From an uncultured Lachnospiraceae bacterium (GTDB taxonomy: Bacteria; Bacillota; Clostridia; Lachnospirales; Lachnospiraceae): a stretch of DNA of 47,601 nt. The translations under genes and the position numbers were made by a program. Positions 1 through 8,861 of the stretch are shown one piece after another. Positions within the stretch are counted from its first letter, which is position 1. Each line of letters starts with the position of its first letter. The notes under the pieces were generated by a model that saw only the letters and a list, made by a program, of their open reading frames with translations, searched no databases and was not told the DNA's origin. The stretch is taken from contig CAMWLG010000021.1 in the NCBI GenBank assembly GCA_947175035.1, positions 1-47,601 of the forward strand, given 5' to 3'.

Positions 1-7
1 GGAAGGT

Positions 8-1393
8 GTGATTACGAAGACAGATGTGCTGGCAATCACAGAATTTGAGATGGATACCAAATGCGCCGCGCCGTTTCAGGATTTGCAATGGTATGAGAAT
101 CTGGAGCGCGTACGACTGCATAACTGTGGCGTGAAAAACCTGAATGGTGTAGAGAAGCTTACTGCCCTGAAGGATCTTTGGGTGAGAGATAACGATATCA
201 CGGATATAGAGCCAGTGAGAGAATTGAACGGCCTTGTGGAATTTTCCTGTGCAGGAAATCCTGTCAGTGATTATTCGCCGGTGAGTGGGCTGATCAATCT
301 GGAGAAACTTCAGATTGGAGATAATGGTTTTTCCTATACGGATATTGATTTTCTTGTCAATCTGACAAAACTGACCAGTCTGTATGCACCGTGGTGCGGT
401 ATTACGGATATCTCCATGTTAAAAAATCTGACGGAACTGGAATATCTGAATCTGCGTAATAATCAGATTGAGGATGTCAGCGTGTTGGGGGAACTGGATA
501 AACTTACGAATCTGAATCTTGAAAGGAATCAGATTAAGGACATTACACCGCTTTATGGATTGAATAATCTGGAGTACATTAGTCTGATGGGAAACGAGAT
601 TTCAGAGGACGAACTCGCACTGTTTTTTGAGGTAAAAAGAGGCAGGCTTTTTACTGTGACACAGACAGGCAGATTGCGGGAGGATATGCCGGAATTCACA
701 TTTGATTTATCAGCATATTTTGATTTGGAAAGTGGAACGTGTGCCCTACAGTCGCTTGATATTATGGAAGGGGATACGGTGATTCAGGCGATTTCCATAC
801 CGGAGCTTACAATGTTTGGTCAGACACATATTTATGATTCCATGCGGGACACGCTGGGACTTGAGCTTGAGGACGTGAATTTTGATGGGTATAAGGATAT
901 CTGTCTGTTTGATACATCAAATGGAAATTACAGACAGGAATGGATTTATCTTGTGTGGAATCCTAAGGAGGAGCAGTTTGCGCATGATACGCGGTTAAAT
1001 GAGTTCTCGCCGGCTTCGTTTGATCAGGAGAACAAGCTCATCTATGGCATGGAGCGCGGAAGTGCTGTCAGCCATTATTATTCAACATACCAATATATTG
1101 ACGGAGAGCCTGTGATAATCTCTTCTGTGGATGAGGAAGGGCTGCTTTTGAGTGATGAACAGACAAAGCAGTATTGTATCGCTGCATCTGAGAAGGAAGA
1201 TGCAATCGCATACGATGGACATTGGGTTTATCTGCATGTCAGGGAACGAAACGAGAAGACAGGCGAGCTGGAGACCGTTTCTGAGGAATATGTGTTTTAT
1301 CCCCGAAAGAGCGGGGAAACTGAGGAGGGTGAAGAATTTCATGTGGATGTGGAATCCGAACTCGGCCAACAGATTAAGGATCGAGAAAAATAA
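8..1393 (+). CDS. Leucine-rich-repeat protein with C-terminal XAC2610-like region (5' end cut by window)
   Basis: The first roughly 210 residues are internalin-type LRRs of about 22 residues, with recurring patterns such as LTELEYLNLRNNQIEDVSVL. The second half is a separate domain containing LEDVNFDGYKDICLFD and a WIYLVWN-type segment, resembling XAC2610-like (VCBS-related) domains. The tail is acidic. The frame is open to the window edge, so the GTG at position 8 is probably not the true start; a signal peptide or lipobox would lie upstream. LRRs of this type usually bind proteins at the cell surface, but no partner can be named here. A small unknown gene follows 28 bases later with a strong ribosome-binding site. 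Confidence 0.75.
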   Translation: MITKTDVLAITEFEMDTKCAAPFQDLQWYENLERVRLHNCGVKNLNGVEKLTALKDLWVRDNDITDIEPVRELNGLVEFSCAGNPVSDYSPVSGLINLEKLQIGDNGFSYTDIDFLVNLTKLTSLYAPWCGITDISMLKNLTELEYLNLRNNQIEDVSVLGELDKLTNLNLERNQIKDITPLYGLNNLEYISLMGNEISEDELALFFEVKRGRLFTVTQTGRLREDMPEFTFDLSAYFDLESGTCALQSLDIMEGDTVIQAISIPELTMFGQTHIYDSMRDTLGLELEDVNFDGYKDICLFDTSNGNYRQEWIYLVWNPKEEQFAHDTRLNEFSPASFDQENKLIYGMERGSAVSHYYSTYQYIDGEPVIISSVDEEGLLLSDEQTKQYCIAASEKEDAIAYDGHWVYLHVRERNEKTGELETVSEEYVFYPRKSGETEEGEEFHVDVESELGQQIKDREK

Positions 1394-1421
1394 GGCGGAG
1401 AATAAGTGAAGGAGGTGCAAC

Positions 1422-2015
1422 ATGACAGCACAGATAGGTGACAGTTTTCGTTTTAAAAATCATGAATACAGTATTGTGGCCATGAGCGAGCCGCTCTGCT
1501 TTCGGCCGCAGGATTACGGAATCATACCGGTAGGCATTTGTACCGCCTGTTATGAGGGATTTTGGTGTGAATACGAGATTTCGGATGCGGGCATCATCTT
1601 GGAGAATTTTTATGTAAATGCCAAGGAGGATTATTATCCGGCGGTCAACGGTGTGACTCCTCTTGAGGAGGGCGATGGGCAGTTCCAATATATGGGGCAT
1701 CACTATTACAAGGGAGTCCATATTAAGATGCTGTACACGGGAAAAATTGTGGCAGGGAAGGATTTTCTGAGAGACTACTACATCCATATGGGATATCAGC
1801 GGGCATGGGCTTATCGGGAGTTAAAGGAATTTGTGTTTGAGGAGGGTGTTTTGGCGGACGTGATCGACCACAGCCGGACGGCGGAGGAGCTGCGGGAACA
1901 GATTGGGAAAGATCCGGATTTTTGGATAAAGCTGCACAAGGATCCGACGTTCATCGAGAGCTGTTTTGACCTGAGCATGGAGACGAAGGCATGGTGGATT
2001 CAATCCGGCGAGTAA
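1422..2015 (+). CDS. Conserved-looking hypothetical protein, 197 aa
   Basis: The ATG is preceded by an excellent AAGGAGGTG ribosome-binding site, so the gene is very likely translated. The protein is soluble, with no signal peptide or membrane segment. The N-terminal half is rich in aromatic residues and beta-prone (segments such as FRFKNHEYSIVAM and GFWCEYEISDAG). The C-terminal part looks helical and carries charged residues. I do not recognise the family. It follows the LRR gene closely and lies 40 bases before the NMN-adenylyltransferase-like gene, which is too little to assign a role. Confidence 0.7.
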   Translation: MTAQIGDSFRFKNHEYSIVAMSEPLCFRPQDYGIIPVGICTACYEGFWCEYEISDAGIILENFYVNAKEDYYPAVNGVTPLEEGDGQFQYMGHHYYKGVHIKMLYTGKIVAGKDFLRDYYIHMGYQRAWAYRELKEFVFEEGVLADVIDHSRTAEELREQIGKDPDFWIKLHKDPTFIESCFDLSMETKAWWIQSGE

Positions 2016-2055
2016 AATCTATTGCGGCAGGTTCGATTGGAAGGAGCTACTTAAA

Positions 2056-2559
2056 TTGAAACAGTATAAGATTGGGATGTATGGTGGAAAATTCTTACCA
2101 TTTCATAAAGGACATAAATATTGTATTGATGTTGCTGCGCAGGAGTGTGAACAGGTTTATGTAATTTTGTTCTGGGGCGGAGCCGATGAGGAGAAAATTC
2201 TGAAAGATCATCCTGAGGAATGGTTATCCGTAGAAAAACGGACAGAGCAGCTTGAAAAAATTTGTGAGGAAGCCAGGCAGTATGCAGAAGTAATTTCCGT
2301 GCGAATTGATATTACAAAGCTGAGGCTGCCGGATGGTTCGGAAGACTGGGACGCAGAAACGCCTCTGGTCAGAAATGTACTTGGTAATCAGCTGGATGCG
2401 GTGTATAGCAGCGAAGAAAGCTATGGTGAATACTTTAAAAGGGCATATCCGGAAGCTGTCCATAGACTGGTGGATGTGAAAAGGAAACATTATCCCATAA
2501 GCGGTACACAGATCAGAGAAATGAAAAAAGCGGAGGAGCGGGAATTGTGGATAATATAA
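2056..2559 (+). CDS. NadR-like nicotinamide-nucleotide adenylyltransferase (cytidylyltransferase superfamily)
   Basis: This is a compact 167-aa nucleotidyltransferase. The N-terminus has the phosphate-binding GGKFLPFHKGH signature (the HxGH type motif), and the C-terminus has ISGTQIREM, matching the ISxTxxR motif of nucleotidylyltransferases. It resembles the NMN-adenylyltransferase domain of NadR, without the ribosylnicotinamide kinase domain. The start is TTG, supported by GGAAGGAG about 8 bases upstream. The 3' end overlaps the PnuC gene by 13 bases, which couples translation. The pair suggests NAD salvage: import of nicotinamide riboside or NMN, then adenylylation to NAD. The exact substrate is inferred. 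Confidence 0.8.
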   Translation: MKQYKIGMYGGKFLPFHKGHKYCIDVAAQECEQVYVILFWGGADEEKILKDHPEEWLSVEKRTEQLEKICEEARQYAEVISVRIDITKLRLPDGSEDWDAETPLVRNVLGNQLDAVYSSEESYGEYFKRAYPEAVHRLVDVKRKHYPISGTQIREMKKAEERELWII

Positions 2560-3263
2560 AAAAGAGCTTTAAGGAACTTAAGTGGTATGAATACGTAATG
2601 GGCGCCATTATGGTGTTCATTGCAGCAAGGGCAATGGTGATAGCATTTACAACAGGTTTTGCCGATGGAAACCCTGCATGGCTTACGATAATAAACTTTA
2701 TTAGTGCGGTATGTGGCGTAATCTGTATTTTCTTTACAGCGAAAGCAAATATCAGCAACTTTGCATTTGCAACGGTGAACACGATTGTCTATGCAATTTA
2801 TCTTGTATACTGGCACATATGGGGAACTGCAATGTTGGAAATACTGTTTTATATACCAATGAATTTTGTGTCATGGTATTTCTGGGCAAAGCATAGAGAC
2901 GAAGAAATCACGCAAAAGACAAAAGCAAAGAAGCTTACTTTGCTCCAGAACGGTGTATGTGCGGCCATTGTTGTGGTAAGCGCGCTGATTTACCATGTTA
3001 TCCTTGTGAAATTAGGAGGAGAGGTTGCATGGTTTGATGCATTTACACTCAGCATAGGCATTATAGCTACGATACTTGAACTTTTAAGGTACAGAGAGCA
3101 ATATGTCTGGTGGATTATTACAGATATTGTTTCGGTTGGAATGTACATAGCGCATTTTGATGCAGTTTATCTGACAAAGAGAAGTATTTATTTGATCATG
3201 GCTGTGATTGGTCTTGTTAACTGGGCTAAGCTGAACCGAAGCAGAAATGCTGAAAATGAATGA
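2547..3263 (+). CDS. pnuC: PnuC-type nicotinamide riboside/mononucleotide transporter
   Basis: This is a 238-aa polytopic membrane protein with about seven hydrophobic segments and the tryptophan/tyrosine-rich pattern of PnuC, including NFAFATVNTIVYAIYLVYW and EQYVWWIITDIVSVGMY. PnuC proteins are SWEET-like facilitators that take up nicotinamide riboside; trapping depends on intracellular phosphorylation. The GTG start lies inside the 3' end of the adenylyltransferase gene, with GGAGCGG just upstream. The gene order implies a two-gene NAD-salvage operon. No NiaR site or NAD riboswitch could be identified. Confidence 0.88.
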   Translation: MDNIKKSFKELKWYEYVMGAIMVFIAARAMVIAFTTGFADGNPAWLTIINFISAVCGVICIFFTAKANISNFAFATVNTIVYAIYLVYWHIWGTAMLEILFYIPMNFVSWYFWAKHRDEEITQKTKAKKLTLLQNGVCAAIVVVSALIYHVILVKLGGEVAWFDAFTLSIGIIATILELLRYREQYVWWIITDIVSVGMYIAHFDAVYLTKRSIYLIMAVIGLVNWAKLNRSRNAENE

Positions 3264-3287
3264 GTGCTCCTGCTTAAAATTCCTTCC

Positions 3288-3316
3288 TTTACTTTTTGGG
3301 GCAGTTATTATATAAT
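3288..3316 (+). promoter_or_regulatory. Sigma-A type promoter of the phosphodiester-glycosidase gene
   Basis: TTTACT (3288-3293, four of six consensus bases) and a perfect TATAAT (3311-3316) are separated by 17 bases. They lie in the gap between pnuC and the next coding sequence and place the transcript start about 45 bases before that gene. Confidence 0.6.
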
Positions 3317-3366
3317 TCCTGTGGCACGGGATACATAGTGTAAAGAAATATTTGGCAGGTGCGAGT

Positions 3367-4359
3367 ATGAAAAAGTTTTTGAAGATAACAGGATGTTTCT
3401 TTTTGTGGCTGTTTGTGACATTGATTCTTCTGCTGGCGGGTTTTCTGGTGATGATTTATATGGTGTCTAAGGGACCGTCTGAACAGATCAGAAATCTCTT
3501 TGTCACATCGGTGAGGGAGACCAGCGCGGCAGGATTTCTCGCAAATATTTTTCTGACCGACCAGGAGATAGCGGAAATCGTGAGTTCCAATGTGGTTGAA
3601 GTCGGAGAAATCAGCACGGATACGAAGCTCTTTACTTTTACCGAGGAGCCTGACGAGGCGGATGAGGAGAGTGCTGATATTGAAATTGTAGATGTGAGTG
3701 GCTCTCTTTATAAGGGAAAGATGATGACCATCAAAGACCCGTCAAGAGTGAAGGTAGGAATCTGCAACGAGTTTGATAAGAACAAGGCAGGTTTGACTCT
3801 GCTGGAAATCATGGACAAGTATGATGCCATCGCAGGCGTCAACGGCGGGCGCTACAATGATGAAAACGGATTTGGCAAGGGAGGACAGCCGGAGGGCATT
3901 GTCTTTTCGGAGGGCGAGCTGGTGTATGGGGAACTGGACAAGACCTATGATATTTATGGTTTTGACAGTAATAATGTGTTTATCTGTGGGACGATGACAG
4001 GGCAGCAGGCTGTGGACATGGGCTTCAGGGATGCGGTTACTTTTGGCCCTGCGCTGGTGGTAAACGGCAAAGCGGTTTCAGCGAGCGGTACGGGAGGCGG
4101 ATTAAATCCCAGAACCGCGATCGGACAGAGAGCGGACGGAGCAGTGCTTTTATTGGTAATCGAAGGCAGGCAGACTTCTTCATTGGGTGCATCCTATCTG
4201 GATTTGATAGAGATCATGCTTGATTTTGGGGCGGTCAATGCGGCGAATTTGGATGGGGGCATGTCCTCCTCCATGGCATACGAGGGTGAGGAAATTGTAA
4301 ATAACTGTTCTATCAAGGGAGCAAGAGATATGCCTACGGCTTTTGTGGTGGAGAGATAG
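3367..4359 (+). CDS. Membrane-anchored phosphodiester glycosidase family protein (NAGPA domain)
   Basis: Residues 1-32 form an N-terminal membrane anchor (about 20 hydrophobic residues after MKKFLK). After an acidic spacer comes a phosphodiester-glycosidase/NAGPA domain, with YDAIAGVNGGRYN, AVTFGPALVVNG, NPRTAIGQRADG and NAANLDGGMSSSM, all typical of this family. Members act outside the membrane and remove alpha-linked sugars from phosphodiesters; many sit in exopolysaccharide loci. I chose the ATG at 3367, with AGGTG upstream, over an in-frame TTG at 3352. It is followed 9 bases later by an unknown membrane-anchored protein, probably in the same operon. Confidence 0.85.
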   Translation: MKKFLKITGCFFLWLFVTLILLLAGFLVMIYMVSKGPSEQIRNLFVTSVRETSAAGFLANIFLTDQEIAEIVSSNVVEVGEISTDTKLFTFTEEPDEADEESADIEIVDVSGSLYKGKMMTIKDPSRVKVGICNEFDKNKAGLTLLEIMDKYDAIAGVNGGRYNDENGFGKGGQPEGIVFSEGELVYGELDKTYDIYGFDSNNVFICGTMTGQQAVDMGFRDAVTFGPALVVNGKAVSASGTGGGLNPRTAIGQRADGAVLLLVIEGRQTSSLGASYLDLIEIMLDFGAVNAANLDGGMSSSMAYEGEEIVNNCSIKGARDMPTAFVVER

Positions 4360-4368
4360 GAGAGCGCA

Positions 4369-5469
4369 GTGAGGGTGAGAGAGAAGAAAAAGGGAAGAGG
4401 ATATTGGATATTTCTGATTGTCTGGAGTGTTTTGCTGACTACTGTTTTGGCGGTAGCTCTGGCGTGGTTTTATGGCTTCCTGAAGGATTATCAGAGCGTG
4501 TTTGAGGAGACGCGTCCACTGTTGTATCAAAATGATGTGATGCAGATGTTTACGGCTTGCGATGCAGAGCAGATTTTAGAGGCGGCAGAACCTGTGGAGC
4601 TGGGACCTTATGAAGACAGGGAACATTTTGAGAATTATATAAAGGATTACCTGTCGGGAAAGGAAATAGATTTTGGAACCAAGAAGGGGGAGCATATAGA
4701 GGAGAGGCCGGTGTATGTGGTGATGGCGGACGAAGAGCCCTTTGCGGTGGTACGGCTTAAGAAAAAGGCGGAGACAGCGGATTATGGTCTGCCGCTCTGG
4801 GAGACGGACAGTATTGAACTGCTGCCCATGCCGACGCAGGAGTATCATCTGCTTGTTCCCTCCACTGTGGCGGTGACGGTAAACGGGATTTCCGTGACGG
4901 AAGAATCGATGGAAGAAAGCGGAATCCGTGGGGCTGCGGAGGAGTATTTGGAGACCTATACGCAGATTCCCTCATATAACCGTTACAATTTGGGGCAGTT
5001 TTATGGGGAGCCCCTGCTTTATGGCGTCAATGAGGCCGGGGAACCTGTGGACTTCGTCTACAATGCGGATGAGCATTGTTACGAGGCAGATTTCGGAGGG
5101 GATAAGGCGCTTCAGGCATCGGTGGAGGATTATGTGATACAGGTGGTGGCGGATTATGCCATGTATGTGTCTAACGACGCGGAATATAGCGCATTGGACA
5201 AATACTTTCCGGCCAATTCCCGGTTGCTGAACGGTATCAAAGCGAATCAGAGAAAATGGTTTGACTATCATTTGAAGCCGGAGGTCAAGAATCAGGAGAT
5301 CACAGAATTTATCACATACTCGCAGGATGCCTTTTCTGCCCAAGTGTATTTGGAGCAGCACATGTATGTTCCTTTTTCAAAAAAGACAGAGATTCTGGTC
5401 ACGGATATGCATTTTTATTTTGTGAAGATAGACGGGGAGTGGAAAGTGTCAGGTATCGCCTTTAAATAG
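4369..5469 (+). CDS. Single-pass membrane protein of unknown function, 366 aa
   Basis: The GTG start follows AGGAGAGC directly after the stop of the glycosidase gene. A basic N-terminus (RVREKKKGRG) precedes one transmembrane helix at about residues 12-34, so the remaining roughly 330 residues should be outside. The exposed part appears to contain two alpha/beta units. The C-terminal segment ending in FVKIDGEWKVSGIAFK looks like an NTF2-like or SnoaL-like lipocalin-type end, though this is a guess. No catalytic motif is visible. Pairing with a NAGPA protein suggests a cell-surface glycan role. Confidence 0.7.
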   Translation: MRVREKKKGRGYWIFLIVWSVLLTTVLAVALAWFYGFLKDYQSVFEETRPLLYQNDVMQMFTACDAEQILEAAEPVELGPYEDREHFENYIKDYLSGKEIDFGTKKGEHIEERPVYVVMADEEPFAVVRLKKKAETADYGLPLWETDSIELLPMPTQEYHLLVPSTVAVTVNGISVTEESMEESGIRGAAEEYLETYTQIPSYNRYNLGQFYGEPLLYGVNEAGEPVDFVYNADEHCYEADFGGDKALQASVEDYVIQVVADYAMYVSNDAEYSALDKYFPANSRLLNGIKANQRKWFDYHLKPEVKNQEITEFITYSQDAFSAQVYLEQHMYVPFSKKTEILVTDMHFYFVKIDGEWKVSGIAFK

Positions 5470-5484
5470 CAAGGCAGAAAAGCG

Positions 5485-6552
5485 TCATTTTTTGAAAACC
5501 CATTCCCGCTGGATCTGATAGCTGAGTAAAAACAGCATGGTATCTACAATGGCTTTGATAATGGTTTTTCCGAGGTTGCCTGCATGGAGCAGGAAGGCAG
5601 CCAGGGAGACCAGCCCGGCGGATGCGGCAAACTGCAAGACGCAGAGCAGATAATAGCGCGCCAGTGAGGATTTGTTCTGGGAGTGAAAGACACTCTTGCT
5701 GTTGAGCAGATAGTTACACAGGGAGGAACAGACTCTTGCAGCCGCGGTGGCTATGAAGATGTTCCAAGCGCCCTGTGGTATCAAATAAGCCAGAACGCTG
5801 ACAAACAGGTAGAACAGGGCAAGATCCAACAAGGAGGCAATCAGGGAGCTTGCCAAAAAGGCAAAGATCGTCCGGTAAATCTTAATGGAATCCTTCAGCG
5901 GGTTGAAATGGGAGGAATCGTTATCATCCAGATATAGAGTGCGGATGGTGACCTCCGTGAACGGAACCCCGTGAGTCTTCATTTCCAGGAGCATATTGGT
6001 TTCGTATTCGTAGCGTTCCCCAGCCGTTTCCAGCATCAGGGGAAGATACTGTGCGGGAATCGCTCTCAGACCGGTCTGAGTATCTGTAATCCGGATGCCG
6101 CATGCAAGGCGGAAGACACTGCGGGTCATCACATTGCCCAGACGGCTCCGGAAAGGAACTTCATTGGAAGCAAAGCTTCTTGCGCCCAGTACGATTTGTC
6201 CGGGATTTTCAGACAGCTTTAGACAGCAGGCAAAAACGTCATCAGGGTGGTGCTGGTTGTCGCCGTCTACCGTGATGACACCTGTGCAGGAGGGGCGGTT
6301 TTCCATACAGTAGGAGAACGCGGTTTTCAGAGCACAGCCCTTACCCCTGTTTTCCGGGTGGGTGAGCAGGGTAACGTTAGGGTAAGCATCAGCTGCCTCA
6401 AAAAGCGCATCGAAGTCGCTGCCGCTGCCGTCGTTGACGACGATAATATCGGAAAATCCCTTTTCCGTCAAGCCTTCCAGAACAGCCAGCAGTTTTTCGT
6501 CCGGCTTGTAGGAGGGCAGAACTACGGACATATTTTTGATAAAGTCATTCAT
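5485..6552 (-). CDS. GT2 family glycosyltransferase fused to a GtrA-like membrane domain
   Basis: Residues 1-225 are a dolichol-phosphate-mannosyltransferase-like GT2 domain, with VVLPSYKPDEKL, VVNDGSGSD, a DGDNQH metal/nucleotide motif and NRGKGCALKTAF. Residues 235-355 carry four hydrophobic segments ending in QREWVFKK, the typical close of a GtrA domain. Such fusions transfer a sugar from a nucleotide donor to undecaprenyl phosphate and move or present it across the membrane for decoration of wall polymers. It is convergent with the upstream membrane-protein gene and divergent from the PIG-L gene. Confidence 0.88.
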   Translation of the reverse strand: MNDFIKNMSVVLPSYKPDEKLLAVLEGLTEKGFSDIIVVNDGSGSDFDALFEAADAYPNVTLLTHPENRGKGCALKTAFSYCMENRPSCTGVITVDGDNQHHPDDVFACCLKLSENPGQIVLGARSFASNEVPFRSRLGNVMTRSVFRLACGIRITDTQTGLRAIPAQYLPLMLETAGERYEYETNMLLEMKTHGVPFTEVTIRTLYLDDNDSSHFNPLKDSIKIYRTIFAFLASSLIASLLDLALFYLFVSVLAYLIPQGAWNIFIATAAARVCSSLCNYLLNSKSVFHSQNKSSLARYYLLCVLQFAASAGLVSLAAFLLHAGNLGKTIIKAIVDTMLFLLSYQIQREWVFKK

Positions 6553-6637
6553 GTCAATACCTCATTATACAAAATGGTGAAAATATAGAGTTATTATAGC
6601 ACAGGTCATGGAAAAATAACAGTTAAGAAGGAGCATT

Positions 6638-8026
6638 ATGAAAAAAACAGTTTTAGCAGCCTTTTTTCTTTTTTTATTTTTGATTCCCAATCTCCGGGTA
6701 TCGGCGGAGGAATTGACCCCGGTGATTATCACGAACAGCGATGAAAACACCATCACCGTCACGGCACAGGATGACAGCGGGATAGGCGCCGTATATATCA
6801 AGTGGGATAACCCTGTGGTGCCTTATCAGATCAGGACGGATCAAGGTACAATAGAATGCGGGGAATATGGTTTTCTGCACGAATTTATTCTCTTGGAGGA
6901 AGAAACCCGGACAGTGACGATTCTGCTGCCTGAGCAGGAGATGAAGCTGTATAAAAATGGTGTGAGGATCTTCACAGATGGAGAAGTGCCGGATGATGTA
7001 CAGATCTGGGAGCCTCCCTGTGAGCGTGCCGACATGATGCTGATTGCTGCCCACGCTGACGATGATATCCTGTTTCTGGGCGGTATTGCCCCTACCTATG
7101 GCGCGGAACTCGGCGCCAGGGTGCAAGTGGTCTTTATGGCAGAATTTTTCAGCAACAACCGGAATATACGGGAGCACGAAAAACTGGACGGATTGTGGAC
7201 GGACGGTGTGCGCAATTATCCTGTTTGTGGGAATTTCAGGGATGTTTATTGCGATGATCTGGCGGATGCAAAGCGAAAGTATGACTATCAGGCGGCAATA
7301 GATTATCTGACAGATACGATACGCCGGTTTAAGCCTCAGGTGGTGGTAACCCATGACTTAAACGGCGAGTACGGACATGGTTTTCATATGTTGACTGCCA
7401 ATGCGACAGTGCAGGCATTGGAGAATGCGGCGGACAATGCCTACAGAGCGGATTCGGAGGCTTTTTTGACCTATGGTGTCTGGGATACGCCCAAAGCATA
7501 CTTGCACTTGTACGGGGAGAACAAGGTCAAACTGGATCTGCGTGTGCCGCTTGAATCTATGGGAGGGCAGACAGCGCTTGAGGTGGCAAAGGCTGCTTAC
7601 AAGAAGCATGTTTCACAGCAGCAATATTCGTTTCGCGTGTCGGATGATTATGAGCATAGCTGTGCGGAGTTTGGGCTGTATCGGACGAACGTAGGTTATG
7701 ATACGGGAAACAATATGCTGGAGAATATTGTGCTCTACGGCGAGCAGGAACGTCTGGAGCGGGAGGAACAGGAACGTTTGATCAAGGAAGAGCAGGAGCG
7801 TATGGAGCGGGAGGAACAGGAACGCCTGAAGAGGGAAGAACAGGAGCGTCTGGCATTGGAAGAACAGAGGCGTCTGGAGCAGGAAGAACAAGAACGTCTG
7901 GCTGCGGAAGCCCTTCGCATTGAGCAAGAGACTGTAAGACGCCGGGGGCTTATGATCGCGGCGGTAGTCGTTCTTTTGGCTGTGTTGGCATCATGGCTGA
8001 TCTGGAGGAGAAGATCTAAGGTTTAG
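6638..8026 (+). CDS. Secreted, membrane-anchored PIG-L-type (LmbE-like) deacetylase with EER-rich stalk
   Basis: A signal peptide (residues 1-23, ending VSA-EE) is followed by a small beta domain and then a GlcNAc-PI deacetylase (LmbE) domain from about residue 130. Metal-site motifs are AHADDD, in place of the usual AHPDDE, and THDLNGEYGHGFH. Residues about 370-425 are an uninterrupted run of eight-residue EQERLxxE-type repeats that should form a long charged helix. A transmembrane helix and WRRRSKV basic tail end the protein. It probably N-deacetylates an amino sugar outside the cell, held off the membrane by the stalk. The GAAGGAG site upstream supports the ATG. Confidence 0.87.
   Translation: MKKTVLAAFFLFLFLIPNLRVSAEELTPVIITNSDENTITVTAQDDSGIGAVYIKWDNPVVPYQIRTDQGTIECGEYGFLHEFILLEEETRTVTILLPEQEMKLYKNGVRIFTDGEVPDDVQIWEPPCERADMMLIAAHADDDILFLGGIAPTYGAELGARVQVVFMAEFFSNNRNIREHEKLDGLWTDGVRNYPVCGNFRDVYCDDLADAKRKYDYQAAIDYLTDTIRRFKPQVVVTHDLNGEYGHGFHMLTANATVQALENAADNAYRADSEAFLTYGVWDTPKAYLHLYGENKVKLDLRVPLESMGGQTALEVAKAAYKKHVSQQQYSFRVSDDYEHSCAEFGLYRTNVGYDTGNNMLENIVLYGEQERLEREEQERLIKEEQERMEREEQERLKREEQERLALEEQRRLEQEEQERLAAEALRIEQETVRRRGLMIAAVVVLLAVLASWLIWRRRSKV
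7742..7912 (+). repeat. Tandem 24-base repeats encoding EER-rich helix
   Basis: About seven imperfect copies of a 24-base unit (pattern GAGCAGGAACGTCTGGAGCG) encode the eight-residue EQERLEREE repeat of the deacetylase stalk. Copies differ at several positions, so the repeat is under protein-level selection or has drifted; copy number could vary between strains. Confidence 0.8.
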
Positions 8027-8044
8027 GAATGGGACCGAAGATTA

Positions 8045-8058
8045 TTTACAACAGAAAA
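8045..8058 (+). promoter_or_regulatory. Candidate LytTR operator, copy 1 (upstream of the two-component genes)
   Basis: The 14-base TTTACAACAGAAAA occurs here, 81 bases before the response regulator, and again at 10333-10346, ahead of the DUF6033 operon. Similarity continues for about 12 more bases (GTCCGtttCAC against GGTCGctcCAC). A possible -10 (TATACT, 8096-8101) lies downstream. Shared placement suggests a binding site for the encoded LytTR regulator; this is inference. Confidence 0.4.
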
Positions 8059-8138
8059 TGTCCGTTTCACATCATTCCCGGTATCGCGGCATCAATATAC
8101 TTCCGATATCATTATCAGCAATATAGAAGGAGTGAAAA

Positions 8139-8861
8139 ATGCGGATAGCAGTATGTGACGATGAACAGGAAATCAGGGATATGTTTGCGGAAAAGCTTGC
8201 GAGGCTCTATCCGGAAGCAGATTTGTCATTGTACAAGTCCGGGGAGGAGCTGCTTTCGGCAGGGGGAGACCTGGATATCCTGCTGCTTGATATTCAGATG
8301 CCGGGGAAGAACGGCATGGAAACGGCAAAAGCGCTGCGCGGAAAAAACAAAAAAGCAATCATCATTTTTGTGACCGCTTTGGATGATTTTGTGTTCCAGG
8401 CATTTGACGTAGGGGCGTTCCATTATCTGGTAAAACCTTTTGATGACAGGAAGTTTGTGGAGGTATTGCTGAATGCCGTAAAACAGTTTGAGGACAGAAA
8501 AGAGATGGAGGATGCGGGCGAAAAAAGGGAAAAGCCGAGCCTTATGGTAACCACGGGGGGAGAGCATATCACTGTCAATCTGGAGGATATTGTATATGCG
8601 GAGGTGTTTGACCGGAAAGTGATCCTGCATACGATGGATTCGGATATCGAATATTATGGAAAAATGAAAGAGCTGGAGGAAAAGGCAGGAGATGAATTTT
8701 ACCGCACCCACAGGTCGTATCTTGTGAATTTTAACTTTATCAGGAAATATGATGCGACAACGGTTTATCTGAAAAAAGGGCAGGCGCTTATGGCAAAACA
8801 GAATTACCAGGGGTTTGTGAAAAGCTATTTAAGATATAACCAGAGAAAAGGGAGAAGATAG
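8139..8861 (+). CDS. LytTR-family response regulator
   Basis: Residues 1-125 form a receiver domain: acidic pocket in CDDEQE, phospho-acceptor Asp in DILLLDIQMPG, and the conserved Lys in YLVKPFD. Residues 140-240 are a LytTR DNA-binding domain, with FYRTHRSYLVNFNFIRKY as a clear marker. The layout matches AgrA/VirR/ComE-type regulators that bind direct repeats upstream of their targets. The kinase gene begins on the next base after the stop codon. The ATG has AGAAGGAG upstream. Confidence 0.93.
   Translation: MRIAVCDDEQEIRDMFAEKLARLYPEADLSLYKSGEELLSAGGDLDILLLDIQMPGKNGMETAKALRGKNKKAIIIFVTALDDFVFQAFDVGAFHYLVKPFDDRKFVEVLLNAVKQFEDRKEMEDAGEKREKPSLMVTTGGEHITVNLEDIVYAEVFDRKVILHTMDSDIEYYGKMKELEEKAGDEFYRTHRSYLVNFNFIRKYDATTVYLKKGQALMAKQNYQGFVKSYLRYNQRKGRR

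Noticed and set aside
7735..7927. Minus-strand Ser/Arg/Cys-rich frames opposite the deacetylase stalk
   Set aside because: They arise from the 24-base repeat read in reverse and have no independent support.
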